Assembly: GCA_005882155.1 (NCBI GenBank) | Contig: VBCQ01000046.1 | Span: 1-24,208, forward strand | DNA length: 24,208 nt | From: Betaproteobacteria bacterium | Lineage (GTDB): Bacteria > Pseudomonadota > Gammaproteobacteria > Burkholderiales > Burkholderiaceae_C | Direction of reading: 5' to 3' | Part shown: positions 7,477 to 15,637 of the stretch, piece after piece | How positions within the stretch are numbered: position 1 is the stretch's first letter | Layout: the number at the start of each line of letters is the position of its first letter | Translations under genes and position numbers: made by a program | The notes under the pieces: model-generated | The model's input: only the letters and a program-made list of their open reading frames with translations | What the model was told of the DNA's origin: nothing | Database searches by the model: none

Positions 7477-9397
7477 ATGAAACAAGGCACGATGGACCTA
7501 GAGCGGCTACTCGCCAACGCGCAGGCCGCCGTGGCCCCGCCGCCGGTGGCGCGCAAGATCTGGGAGATTCGCACCGAGGAGCAGCTCTACGCGAAGCTGC
7601 GCGACCCCATCGTCGCCGACACCAACCGCTACGGTCAGAAGATCGATCTGATCGAGCTGACCGAGGGCGCCCGACCGGTCGGCCGCTCGATGTACATCAA
7701 CGAGAACCCTGCCGTCGGCCACAACCCGAACCGCAACAAGCAGCACGGCTTCTTCTTCACCGCAGACAACTGCATCGGCTGCCACGCTTGCGAGGCGGCA
7801 TGCGCCGAGAAGAACGAGACGCCGGCGCACTTCGCGTTCCGCTCGGTCGGCTATGTCGAGGGTGGCAGCTTCCCCGACTACAAGCGGATGAATATCTCGA
7901 TGGCTTGCAACCATTGCGATGATCCGGTGTGCTTGAAGGGCTGCCCGACGGCCGCCTACACCAAGCACGCCGAATACGGTGCGGTGCTGCAAGACCCCGA
8001 CACCTGCTTCGGCTGCGGCTACTGCACCTGGGTCTGCCCGTACAACGCGCCGCAGCTCGACCCGGTGAAGGGCCAGGTCTCGAAGTGCAACATGTGCGTC
8101 GACCGCCTCGAGGTCAACCTGAAGCCGGCCTGCGTCGCGGCCTGCGTCGGCAACGCGCTCGACTTCGGCGTCATCGAGAACATCCCCGAAGGGCGCGAGC
8201 AGGCGCGCGTCGAGATCCCCGGCTTCCCGTCGCCCGAGATCACCCGACCGAACATCCGCTTCCAGCAGATCAAGGAACTGCCCGACGTGATGAAGCGCAC
8301 CGACTCGATGCCGGTGAAGTATCACAAGGACGACAAGGGCCGTTACCGCAGCGCGATCGACCAGAAGAAAGGCCGGACCGCGCACTGGAACCTCAAGCGC
8401 TTGAGCTCGCGCGAGAATCCGCTGGTGCTGTTCACGCTCGCCGCGCAGACGGCGGCTGGCGCGTTCGCGCTGCCCTTTCTTGCCGCGCAAGCGGGCGTCG
8501 ACGGCTTCGTCGCGTTTGCCCAGTCAGCGGTCTATGCACCGCTCGCGATGCTCGACTTGATGCTGATCGCATTCGGCCTGTTCATGTCGACGATGCACCT
8601 CGGCAAGCCGAAGCGCTTCTACCGCGGCTTCAACAACCTGCGCCATTCGCCGGTCTCGCGCGAAGGCCTCGGCATCGCGATCTTCATCGGCGCGCTCGGC
8701 CTGCACATCGCGTTCAGCGTCGCCGCGAACTCGAGCTTCCGCGCGCTGTTCGCGAGCGTCGTCGGCATCGACGCCGACGTGCTGATCGGCGCGGTCACTG
8801 CCGGCCGCATCGCCAGCGCATTCGGCTACCTCGCGGTGGTCGCGAGCGCGGCGGGCTTGTACTACATGAACCGCTGCTACCGCATCAAGGCGCGGCCGTT
8901 CTGGGATCACTGGCAAGTGTCGAGCGCGTTCACCGGCAGCATGCTGTCGCTCGGCTCGCTGCTCGCCGGCAGCGTGCTCGTCGCGACCCTCGCCGCGAGC
9001 GGCCGGAGCTACGACACCGCGGCGCTCGTCTGCGCCGCCTTGCTGACGCTCGGCCTCGTCATCGAAGGCGTCGGCCACATCGTTCATGCGCGCGACATGT
9101 CGCGTGCCGAGCACGAGGGTGGCGCGTCGTACTACATCCAGACGACGACCTTCGGCAAGACCTTCGTGCTGCGCAACGCGCTGTTCGCCGTCAACGTCGT
9201 GCGCCTGGGCCATCGTCGGCGCCACCGCCATCGTCACGAGCGTCATCGGCCGCGCGCTGTTCTACGTGCTCGTGATCCCGACGACGATGCCGGGCGCGTT
9301 CTTCTGGCGCAACAAGGCATTCGAGGAGCATGCACGCGACATCGGCCTGGCGAACCTGCCGCAGGTTGGCGTGGCGCCGCTGCGCCACTATCCTTGA
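7477..9397 (+). pseudogene. Fused four-cluster ferredoxin and DmsC/NrfD-like membrane anchor, probable electron donor to NasA; frameshifted near 9205
   Basis: Residues 1-90 are a poorly conserved leader without an export signal. Residues 99-223 carry four Cys groups of a DmsB/NrfC-type ferredoxin (C99/102/105/109, C144/147/152/156, C177/180/183/187, C204/207/219/223). From about residue 320 there are multiple hydrophobic helices typical of a DmsC-like quinol-oxidising anchor (for example the MHLGKPKRFYRGFNN loop). The ATG at 7477 is chosen over an in-frame GTG at 7453 because GAAGGA lies just upstream. The frame is lost near 9205. The neighbouring frame then gives a convincing end (GRALFYVLVIPTTMPG, then FFWRNKAFEEHARDIG) stopping at 9397. 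Without the correction the tail would be an Arg/His-rich antisense-like sequence. Inference: passes quinol electrons to cytoplasmic NasA. The usual alternatives are a separate NAD(P)H- or ferredoxin-dependent donor. Confidence 0.82.
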
Positions 9398-9460
9398 GTC
9401 ATGAGACAGTGCCAACCCGTCTTTCACGGGACGCCGCGCCGGGCCGCCCCAAGCAAGGCC

Positions 9461-9479
9461 CGACCCTCTCGGAGGGTCG
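9461..9479. repeat. Perfect 8-bp inverted repeat in the 112-bp gap before ybiB
   Basis: CGACCCTC and GAGGGTCG flank a TCG loop. No T-run follows on either strand, so it is not a standard intrinsic terminator. The surrounding sequence (GGGCCGCCCCAAGCAAGG at 9441-9458, then the hairpin) resembles a short intergenic element I associate with Burkholderiales genomes. That resemblance is from memory and untested. Confidence 0.5.
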
Positions 9480-9509
9480 ATCGCCGTACTCGGCGAGCGG
9501 GGTGCTGAC

Positions 9510-10384
9510 ATGAGCATTACGGCGTACATCAAGGAGATTGGCCGCGGCAAGGAAGGCGCTCGCTCGCTGAACCAGATGCAGGCCTACGATCTGATGAGCC
9601 AGGTGCTCGACGGCCGCGTCACCGATCTGGAGATCGGCGCGTTCGCGATGGCGATGCGAATCAAGGGCGAATCGACCGAGGAGCTCGCCGGCTTTCTCGA
9701 CGCGGCGCAAGAGCGCTGTATCCCGCTGCGCCCGACGACGCCGATGGTCGTGCTGCCGTCGTACAACGGCGCACGCAAGCTGCCCAACCTCACGGCCCTG
9801 CTCGCGCTGCTGCTCGCGCAAGACGGCGTGCCCGTGCTGGTGCACGGCCCGTCGCGCGATCCCGGCCGCGTGACGACCGCCGAAATCTTTCATGACCTCG
9901 GCCTGCCGGTCGCGCACGATGGCAGCGACATCCCGCATGCCTGGGCGCGGCGCGAGCCGGTGTTCATCGCGACCGAGGCGCTGTGCCCGCCGCTCGCGCG
10001 CTTGCTCGATGCGCGCTGGGTCATCGGCTTGCGCAACCCGGGCCAAAGGCACTGGCGGCGTTTCTCCAGCACACCGCTGCCAACGCGATGCTGATGCGCG
10101 GCACCGAAGGTGAGCCGGTCGCCGATCCGCGCCGTCTGCCGAAGCTCGAGGTCTTCATGCACGGCGTGCCGCGGCCCGACTTGTCGTTGAGCGCCAAGGA
10201 AGGCGTGCTGACCGAGCTGCCGGTGCTGCCGCGCACGATCGACGCGGCGACGACCGCCGTCTACATCCAATCGGTGGTCAGCGGCGAGAAGCCCGCGCCG
10301 ACGCCGCTCGTGCAGCAGTCGGAGTGCATCCGCCGTGCGTTGGCCGCGTGGAGCAGCACGGCGCTGTCGGAGATGAGCGCATGA
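9510..10384 (+). pseudogene. ybiB: YbiB-type DNA-binding / anthranilate phosphoribosyltransferase-like protein, frameshifted near 10045
   Basis: The N-terminal piece (9510 to about 10043) has the YbiB/TrpD2 hallmarks: IKEIGRGKEGARSLN, FAMAMRIKGEST, LPSYNGARKLPNLT, VLVHGPSRDPGRV and WVIGLRNPG. The correct reading then moves to another frame from about 10046 (ALAAFLQHTAANAMLMRGTEGEP in two parts) to the stop at 10382-10384. Compared with the E. coli YbiB layout, roughly 25-30 residues between the RN(S/P) motif and the next helix are missing, so this is a deletion plus frame change. YbiB proteins resemble anthranilate phosphoribosyltransferase but bind nucleic acid and lack the Trp-pathway role. 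The gene overlaps cobA by 4 nt (ATGA), consistent with one operon. Its job in nitrate assimilation is unknown. Confidence 0.85.
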
Positions 10385-11151
10385 GTCAGCGCAAGCCCAT
10401 CGTTCACCTCGTCGGCGCCGGCCCGGGCGATCCCGAGTTGTTGACGGTCAAGGCGATCCGCGCGATTCGCTCGGCCAGCGTGCTGCTGGTCGACGACCTG
10501 GTCGGCGACGGCGTGCTGCGCTACGCGCGCAAGTCGGCGCGCATCGTTCACGTCGGCAAGCGCGGCGGCTGCGCGAGCACGCCGCAGGCCTTCATCGAAA
10601 AGCTGATGGCCGCCGAGGCGCTGAAGGGCGAGCGCGTCGTGCGGCTCAAGGGCGGCGACCCCTTCGTATTCGGTCGCGGCGGTGAAGAAGCGCAGCATCT
10701 GCGCGCGCTCGGCATCGATGTCGAGGTCGTCAACGGCATCACCTCGGGGCTTGCCGCTGCGACATCGCTCGGCGTGCCGCTGACGCATCGCGAGCATGCG
10801 CACGGCGTGATGTTCGTCACCGGCCATGCGCGACACGACGACGCAGCGCTGCATTGGCCGACGCTCGCCGCCGCCGCGGCGCAAGGCATCACGCTCGTCA
10901 TCTACATGGGCATCGCGACGATCGAGTCGTTGCAACGCGGCTTGCTGCAAGGCCTTGCCGCCGACACGCCGGTCGCCGTCGTCCAGCACGCGAGCCTGCC
11001 GCAGCAGCGGCACGTGCAGTGCGTTCTTCGCGACCTGGTAACGACCGTGTCGCGAGAGCAAATCGGCAGCCCGGCGATCATCGTTGTCGGTGATGTGCTG
11101 CGTGCCGCAGATTGTCTGGGTTTGCATTTGCCGAAAGCCCTGGCCGCCTGA
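10381..11151 (+). CDS. cobA: Uroporphyrinogen-III C-methyltransferase (SUMT)
   Basis: This 256-residue single-domain SUMT methylates uroporphyrinogen III at C2 and C7 using S-adenosylmethionine, giving precorrin-2. That is the precursor of siroheme, which NirB needs. Family motifs are VGAGPGDPELLTVKA near 11, RLKGGDPFVFGRGGEE near 88 and GITSGLAAATSLGVPLTHR near 120, with GSPAIIVVGDV near the end. It is not fused to CysG-type dehydrogenase/ferrochelatase domains, so siroheme completion must be encoded elsewhere. It overlaps the preceding ybiB stop by 4 nt and closes the nitrate/nitrite operon. It is intact, unlike the three genes before it. Confidence 0.96.
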   Translation: MSQRKPIVHLVGAGPGDPELLTVKAIRAIRSASVLLVDDLVGDGVLRYARKSARIVHVGKRGGCASTPQAFIEKLMAAEALKGERVVRLKGGDPFVFGRGGEEAQHLRALGIDVEVVNGITSGLAAATSLGVPLTHREHAHGVMFVTGHARHDDAALHWPTLAAAAAQGITLVIYMGIATIESLQRGLLQGLAADTPVAVVQHASLPQQRHVQCVLRDLVTTVSREQIGSPAIIVVGDVLRAADCLGLHLPKALAA

Positions 11152-11160
11152 CAGGTTCGC

Positions 11161-11166
11161 CATAAT
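11161..11166 (+). promoter_or_regulatory. Candidate -10 box for the desaturase-family gene
   Basis: CATAAT lies 28 nt upstream of the ATG at 11195, in a GC-rich gap. I see no good -35 at the right distance. A strong GGAGG ribosome-binding site at 11181-11185 supports an independent start here. Confidence 0.4.
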
Positions 11167-11194
11167 CCGCCTCCATACAGGGAGGGCCACCGGC

Positions 11195-12325
11195 ATGCGC
11201 GAACTCGACAAACTCAATCAGCTCAGCGAATCGCACGGCGCATTGCAGCCGGGTCATGGGATGGTCTCAGGCGTGATCGCGCTGGCGCTTGCGGTGCTGT
11301 GCTTTCTGGGCGTGCTCGCATTCCACTTCCCCGAGTACCTCACGACGCCCGAGCTGCGCAAGTCGTACAACGTCGACGTGATGCGCCTGCTCCTCTACTG
11401 GTCCATGGTGCTGTCCGGCGGCATCGCACTCTTCAACATCGTGCTCGGTCGCGCGCGCTGGCTCGCGTTCAGCGCGTTCGTGCTCGTCGGCCTCACGCTC
11501 GCGCTCGGCGGCCATAAGGTTCCGGTCAACGACTTCGCCGATCACACGCCGTACATCGGCCTCGACTGGTTCATCCTCGATCTGCTCGGCTCGACGCTGA
11601 TCTTCATCTTCATCGAGAAGCTGTTCGCGCTGCGCCGCGACCAGCCGGTGTTCCGCGCCGAATGGCAGACCGATTTCCACCATTTCGTCGTCAACCACAT
11701 GGTCGTCGGCTTCGTACTGCTGGCCACCAACCTGCTCGTGCACAAGCTGTTCGGCTGGGCGGCGAAGGACGGCATCCAGGGCTGGGTGCAAGACCTGCCG
11801 TTCGTCGTCGCGCTGTTCCTCATCATCCTCGTCGCCGACCTGGTGCAGTACTGGACTCATCGCGCGTATCACGAGGTGCCATTGCTGTGGCGCCTGCATG
11901 CGGTGCACCACAGCGTGAAGAGCATGGACTGGCTCGCGGGATCACGCCAGCACATCATCGAGCTGCTGATCACGCGCACCCTCGTGCTGGCGCCGATCTA
12001 CGTGCTCGGCTTCAGCAAGGAAGTGATCGACGCCTACATCGTCGTCGTCGGCTTCCAGGCGGTGTTCAATCATGCCAACGTCAGCGTGCGCCTCGGCCCT
12101 TTGCGCTACCTCATCGTGACGCCCAACTTCCACCACTGGCACCACTCGCAGGACGATGAGGCGATCGACAAGAACTACGCGGCGCACTTCGCGTTCCTCG
12201 ATCATCTGTTCGGCACCGCGGTGCAGTCGGACCGCAAGTGGCCGGACCAATACGGCGTCGTCGGCGACTACGTGCCCAACGGCTTCTTCAAGCAGCTGAA
12301 GTTTCCGTTCGTGTGGAGACCTTGA
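11195..12325 (+). CDS. Sterol desaturase / fatty acid hydroxylase superfamily membrane protein
   Basis: This 376-residue integral membrane protein has the di-iron histidine boxes of the superfamily: HRAYH at 222-226, HAVHH at 235-239 and HHWHH at 313-317. Extra conserved His occur near 253 and 293. Hydrophobic helices lie at about 26-44, 64-84, 88-104, 124-142, 165-183, 203-218 and 256-272. The frame is open upstream of 11195, but the ATG there has GGAGG nine bases before it, and the upstream part overlaps cobA. The substrate cannot be told from sequence; the family oxidises lipid or sterol C-H bonds with O2. The stop (12323-12325) abuts the stop of the convergent MFS gene with no spacer, so no separate terminator fits between them. 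Confidence 0.9.
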   Translation: MRELDKLNQLSESHGALQPGHGMVSGVIALALAVLCFLGVLAFHFPEYLTTPELRKSYNVDVMRLLLYWSMVLSGGIALFNIVLGRARWLAFSAFVLVGLTLALGGHKVPVNDFADHTPYIGLDWFILDLLGSTLIFIFIEKLFALRRDQPVFRAEWQTDFHHFVVNHMVVGFVLLATNLLVHKLFGWAAKDGIQGWVQDLPFVVALFLIILVADLVQYWTHRAYHEVPLLWRLHAVHHSVKSMDWLAGSRQHIIELLITRTLVLAPIYVLGFSKEVIDAYIVVVGFQAVFNHANVSVRLGPLRYLIVTPNFHHWHHSQDDEAIDKNYAAHFAFLDHLFGTAVQSDRKWPDQYGVVGDYVPNGFFKQLKFPFVWRP

Positions 12326-13486
12326 TCACTCTGGCAGCGCACGCCGCGCAGATGCGGCCAGCACGGCAGCGAAGAGCACCACGGTGAACAGCCCGAGCGT
12401 CAGCGAGCGCGCCTCGGCGATGATGCCGATCAGCGGTGGACCGGCCATCATGCCGAGATAGCCGAGCGAAGAGACCGCCGCGATGCCGTGGGCCGGCGTC
12501 ACGCCCGGCACCTGCGCCGCAGCGGTGAAGAGCACCGGCACGACATTGGCGAAGCCGAGGCCGACGAGTGCGAAGCCGATCAACGCCGCCGCCGGGTGAG
12601 GCACCAGCAGCGCGAGCGCCATTCCGACCGCGCCGAGCGCGCCGCTGGCGCGCAGCAGCGGCACCGACGCCCAGCGTGCGCGCACCCAGTCGCCGCCGAA
12701 GCGGCCCGCGGCCATCGCAGCGCTGAAGCTCGCGTAGGCAAGTGCGGCCACGGCGACGCCGCTGCGCAGCTCCTGCTTCATGAAGAGCACGCTCCAGTCG
12801 TACATCGCGCCTTCGGCGATCAAGCCCATCGCGGCCAGCACGCCGATCAAGGCGAGCGGCCCGCGAGGCAGGCTCAAGGGGATTCCGACAGCGGGCGGGC
12901 CCTTCATCCGCAGCATCGACGAGCAGCCAGCGACAACGATCATCGCGCCGACGAGTGCGGCAGCGAACAAGTGCTGCTGCGACGTGACACCGGCGGCCGG
13001 CAAGGCGCTTCCGACCGCGGCACCGACCATCCCGCCGAGGCTGAACATGCCGTGAAAGCCGCTCATCAGCGGCCGCCCGGCCAGGCGCTCGATCTCCATC
13101 GCCTCGGCATTGATCGACACGTCGAACAGGCTGATGGCGACGCCGTAGGACAGCATCAGCCCGACCAGCGCAGCGTATCGATCGAAGCTGAGCAGCAATG
13201 CGATGCCGAGCGAGCAAACGAGCCCGCAGACGAGCGACACGGCGCGCGGCCCGTAGCGGCCGACGACGCGTCCGGCCTGCGTCAACGCGAGCAAGGAGCC
13301 GATGCCCGATGCGAACATCGCCATCGCGAGGGCCCGCTCGCCGAGACCGAAGTGCAGCTTGACGCTCGGCACATGCACGCCCCAGGTCGCGAACAACGCG
13401 CCCGAGACGAAGAACTGCGCGCGCAAGGCCCAGGCGGCGTTGCCGAGCCGGCGGCCCGTTGGAGGAGCGATCGTGATGGACGACAT
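12326..13486 (-). CDS. MFS transporter, YbjJ/fucose-permease-like
   Basis: This 386-residue protein from the ATG at 13486 has about 12 hydrophobic helices and no soluble domains. An in-frame TTG lies at 13507, but it sits at the position expected for the transcription start, so the ATG is preferred. The N-terminal half has FFVSGALFATWGVHVP and loop RVVGRYGPRAV, a loop 2-3 motif typical of MFS. GFHGMFSLGGMVGAAVGS and the C-terminal GFALVGLGFANVVPVLFTAA match the YbjJ-like MFS subgroup. The substrate is unknown; export of a small metabolite or sugar-like compound is possible. It is divergent from the flavoprotein gene and convergent with the desaturase-family gene. Confidence 0.88.
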   Translation of the reverse strand: MSSITIAPPTGRRLGNAAWALRAQFFVSGALFATWGVHVPSVKLHFGLGERALAMAMFASGIGSLLALTQAGRVVGRYGPRAVSLVCGLVCSLGIALLLSFDRYAALVGLMLSYGVAISLFDVSINAEAMEIERLAGRPLMSGFHGMFSLGGMVGAAVGSALPAAGVTSQQHLFAAALVGAMIVVAGCSSMLRMKGPPAVGIPLSLPRGPLALIGVLAAMGLIAEGAMYDWSVLFMKQELRSGVAVAALAYASFSAAMAAGRFGGDWVRARWASVPLLRASGALGAVGMALALLVPHPAAALIGFALVGLGFANVVPVLFTAAAQVPGVTPAHGIAAVSSLGYLGMMAGPPLIGIIAEARSLTLGLFTVVLFAAVLAASARRALPE

Positions 13487-13513
13487 CGGGTGGCAGCGCA
13501 GCCGCAAGGCGCG

Positions 13514-13519
13514 ATTCTA
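13514..13519 (-). promoter_or_regulatory. Candidate -10 box for the MFS gene
   Basis: On the minus strand the sequence reads CTCCTAGAATCGCGCC, with TAGAAT as the -10. Transcription would start near 13507, giving a leader of about 20 nt before ATG 13486. Nearly the same string occurs upstream of dctP (CTCCTAGAATGCGCC, around 21746-21760). Confidence 0.5.
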
Positions 13520-13537
13520 GGAGGCCGTCGGGCCCAC

Positions 13538-13543
13538 GATAAT
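13538..13543 (+). promoter_or_regulatory. Candidate -10 box for the flavoprotein gene, implying a leaderless or near-leaderless mRNA
   Basis: GATAAT ends only 7 nt before the ATG at 13551, which is where transcription would begin. There is no room for a ribosome-binding site between the -10 box and the ATG. No clear -35 is visible. Confidence 0.5.
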
Positions 13544-13550
13544 TCGCGCC

Positions 13551-14753
13551 ATGCAATCCTTCGATGCCGTCGTCATCGGCGCCGGCGCGGCCGGCATGTT
13601 GTGCGCCGGCATCGCGGGGCAGCGCGGGCTGAAGGTCTTGCTGATCGACCACGCGCCGAAGATCGCAGAGAAGATCCGCATCTCCGGCGGCGGTCGCTGC
13701 AACTTCACGAATCGCGAAGCCGGGCCGGCGAACTTTCTCTCGGCCAACCCGCACTTCTGCCGCTCAGCGCTGGCGCGCTACACCGCGCAGGACTTCATCG
13801 CACTGGTGCAGCGGCACCGCATCGCGTTTCACGAGAAGCACAAGGGCCAGCTGTTTTGCGATGGCGCCAGCGACGAGATCATCGAGATGCTGCTGCGCGA
13901 ATGCGAGCAAGGCGGCGTCACGCACTGGCAGCCCTGCACGGTGCACGACGTGCGCCGAAGCGGCAACGCCTTCGAGCTCGACACCGATCGCGGGCCGATA
14001 CGCGCGCCGCGCGTCGTCATCGCCACCGGCGGCCTGTCGATCCCGAAGATCGGTGCGAGCGACTTCGGCTACCGCATTGCCCGCCAGTTCGGCCACAAGA
14101 TCGTCGAGACCCGCCCTGCCCTCGTCCCGTTGACCTTCGATGCCGCCGCGTGGACGCCGTTCGTGCCGCTCGCAGGCCTGTCGCTCGAGGCCACGGTGCG
14201 CACCGGCAGCGGCAAGGCGCGCGGCGAGTTCGTCGAAGACCTGCTGTTCACTCACCGCGGGCTGAGCGGCCCCGCGATCCTGCAGATCTCGACTTTCTGG
14301 AAGCCCGGCACGCCGATTTCACTCGACCTCGCGGCTGGGCAGGACCTCGCAGCGAGGCTGTTGTCGGCGAAGAGGACATCGCGTCGCCACGTCGGCAATG
14401 AGCTGGCCGAGGTCGTGCCGCGACGCCTGGCCGAGACCTGGCTCGCTGTACAGCCCGATTTGGCGCAGCGCGCGATGGCCGAGGCGCGCGACCGCGACCT
14501 CGAGCAACTCGCAGCCGGCCTGCAACGCTGGGTTCTGGTGCCTAGCGGCACCGAGGGCTACCGCAAGGCCGAGGTCACGGCAGGCGGCGTCGACACGCGC
14601 GGACTGAGCTCGCAATCGATGGAAAGCCTCACTCTTCGCGGCCTCTACTTCATCGGCGAAGTGGTCGATGTGACCGGGTGGCTCGGCGGCTACAACTTCC
14701 AATGGGCCTGGGCCAGCGCCGCCGCGTGCGCGCGTGCGATGGAGGCATCGTGA
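13551..14753 (+). CDS. HI0933/YhiN-family FAD-dependent oxidoreductase (BaiN-like)
   Basis: This 400-residue protein starts with an FAD dinucleotide-binding fold (VVIGAGAAGMLCAGIAG at 7-23). The HI0933-family signature ISGGGRCNFTN follows at 44-54, then a second nucleotide-binding strand VVIATGGLSIPKIGASDFGY near 160. The end GLYFIGEVVDVTGWLGGYNFQ and WAWASAAACARAM is the typical family C-terminus. Length is normal. The physiological reaction is not established for most members; some reduce unsaturated ring compounds. The start fits a near-leaderless transcript. It is probably a single-gene unit followed by the rpsU promoter. Confidence 0.92.
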   Translation: MQSFDAVVIGAGAAGMLCAGIAGQRGLKVLLIDHAPKIAEKIRISGGGRCNFTNREAGPANFLSANPHFCRSALARYTAQDFIALVQRHRIAFHEKHKGQLFCDGASDEIIEMLLRECEQGGVTHWQPCTVHDVRRSGNAFELDTDRGPIRAPRVVIATGGLSIPKIGASDFGYRIARQFGHKIVETRPALVPLTFDAAAWTPFVPLAGLSLEATVRTGSGKARGEFVEDLLFTHRGLSGPAILQISTFWKPGTPISLDLAAGQDLAARLLSAKRTSRRHVGNELAEVVPRRLAETWLAVQPDLAQRAMAEARDRDLEQLAAGLQRWVLVPSGTEGYRKAEVTAGGVDTRGLSSQSMESLTLRGLYFIGEVVDVTGWLGGYNFQWAWASAAACARAMEAS

Positions 14754-14772
14754 CGGCGCCATTGGTGTGAAA

Positions 14773-14801
14773 TTGCGGCCCGAAAATTGCCCGGCTATAA
14801 T
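14773..14801 (+). promoter_or_regulatory. Sigma-70 promoter of rpsU
   Basis: A -35 box TTGCGG (14773-14778) is followed after 17 bases by a perfect -10 box TATAAT (14796-14801). Transcription would start near 14808, leaving an 87-nt leader before the rpsU ATG. The leader holds a small GGGG-CAGCT-CCCC hairpin (14835-14847) and an AAGGA ribosome-binding site at 14878-14882. Confidence 0.8.
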
Positions 14802-14894
14802 CCCACCCTTTGCTGGCACACCGCGCCGCGATCAGGGGCAGCTCCCCGGGCACCGAGCGCAAATTCTAGGCAACGTCAAGGACTCACTGAATAC

Positions 14895-15107
14895 ATGACT
14901 ACGATTCGCGTCAAAGAAAACGAGCCGTTCGATGTGGCACTGCGCCGCTTCAAGCGCACCATCGAAAAACTCGGCCTGCTGACCGATCTGCGTGCCCGCG
15001 AGTTCTACGAAAAGCCCACCGCCGAGCGCAAGCGCAAGAAGGCGGCAGCCGTCAAACGCCACTTCAAGCGCATCCGCAGCATGCAATTGCCCAAGCGCCT
15101 GTACTGA
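14895..15107 (+). CDS. rpsU: 30S ribosomal protein S21
   Basis: This 70-residue, strongly basic protein has the S21 signature: RVKENEPFDVALRRFKRTIE near 5, then REFYEKPTAERKRKKAAA near 35 and a KRLY end. S21 sits on the small subunit platform and aids translation initiation. The ATG at 14895 is chosen because S21 proteins begin MTTIRV-like; the frame is open further upstream but that part is leader. It has its own strong promoter, and a terminator immediately downstream. The neighbour yqeY is the usual partner in the rpsU-yqeY-dnaG arrangement. Confidence 0.97.
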   Translation: MTTIRVKENEPFDVALRRFKRTIEKLGLLTDLRAREFYEKPTAERKRKKAAAVKRHFKRIRSMQLPKRLY

Positions 15108-15132
15108 ACGCGGGGCACCCAAGAAATCCAAC

Positions 15133-15156
15133 AAAGCCCGCGCCCGCGGGCTTTTT
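15133..15156 (+). terminator. Intrinsic terminator after rpsU
   Basis: AAAGCCCGCG pairs with CGCGGGCTTT, with the innermost pair probably open to form the loop, followed by TTTTT. It lies 25 nt after the rpsU stop and only 19 nt before the yqeY ATG, so it separates high rpsU expression from read-through into yqeY. Confidence 0.88.
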
Positions 15157-15175
15157 AAATTCGGCGGAGCGTCCT

Positions 15176-15622
15176 ATGCATCTCAAAGACCAAATCACCG
15201 AAGACATGAAGACCGCGATGCGCGCCAAAGACGCGCCGCGGCTGCTGACGATCCGCGGTCTGCTCGCCGCACTGAAGCAGAAAGAGGTAGATGAGCGCGT
15301 GACGCTCGACGATGCCGCTGTCGTCGCCATCATCGACAAGCTGATCAAGCAGCGCAGAGACTCGATCGCCCAGTTCTCCGCTGGGGGGCGCGCCGATCTC
15401 GTCGACAAGGAGACCGCCGAGCTCAAGGTGCTCGAAGGTTATCTGCCGCAGCGCCTCAGTGCCGAGGAGGTCGCTGCCGAGGTCGCGAAGATCGTCGCCG
15501 AAGTCAATGCCAAAGGCCCCGGCGACATGGGCAAGGTGATGGGCGCGGTGAAGACGCGGCTCGCCGGCAAGGCCGACATGAGCATCGTGTCGGCCGCCGT
15601 GAAGCAGGCGTTGACCAAGTAA
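15176..15622 (+). CDS. yqeY: GatB/YqeY domain protein
   Basis: This 148-residue protein matches the YqeY family end to end: KDQITEDMKTAMRAKD near 4, RLLTIRGLLAALKQKEVDER near 23, and KGPGDMGKVMGAVKTRLAGK near 114. The tail resembles the tRNA-binding C-terminal region of GatB, but the protein is free-standing. Its role is not firmly known; amidotransferase-like tRNA binding is suggested by homology. GGAG at 15166-15169 serves as ribosome-binding site. It sits directly after the rpsU terminator. Confidence 0.93.
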   Translation: MHLKDQITEDMKTAMRAKDAPRLLTIRGLLAALKQKEVDERVTLDDAAVVAIIDKLIKQRRDSIAQFSAGGRADLVDKETAELKVLEGYLPQRLSAEEVAAEVAKIVAEVNAKGPGDMGKVMGAVKTRLAGKADMSIVSAAVKQALTK

Positions 15623-15637
15623 CTCTCAGGGGCTCGC

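Noticed and set aside
9461..9479. Intrinsic terminator before ybiB
   Set aside because: Perfect hairpin but no T-run on either strand.
12488..14401. Plus-strand open frame of 637 codons spanning the MFS and flavoprotein genes
   Set aside because: Arg/His/Ala-rich, crosses two well-supported genes and a divergent promoter region.
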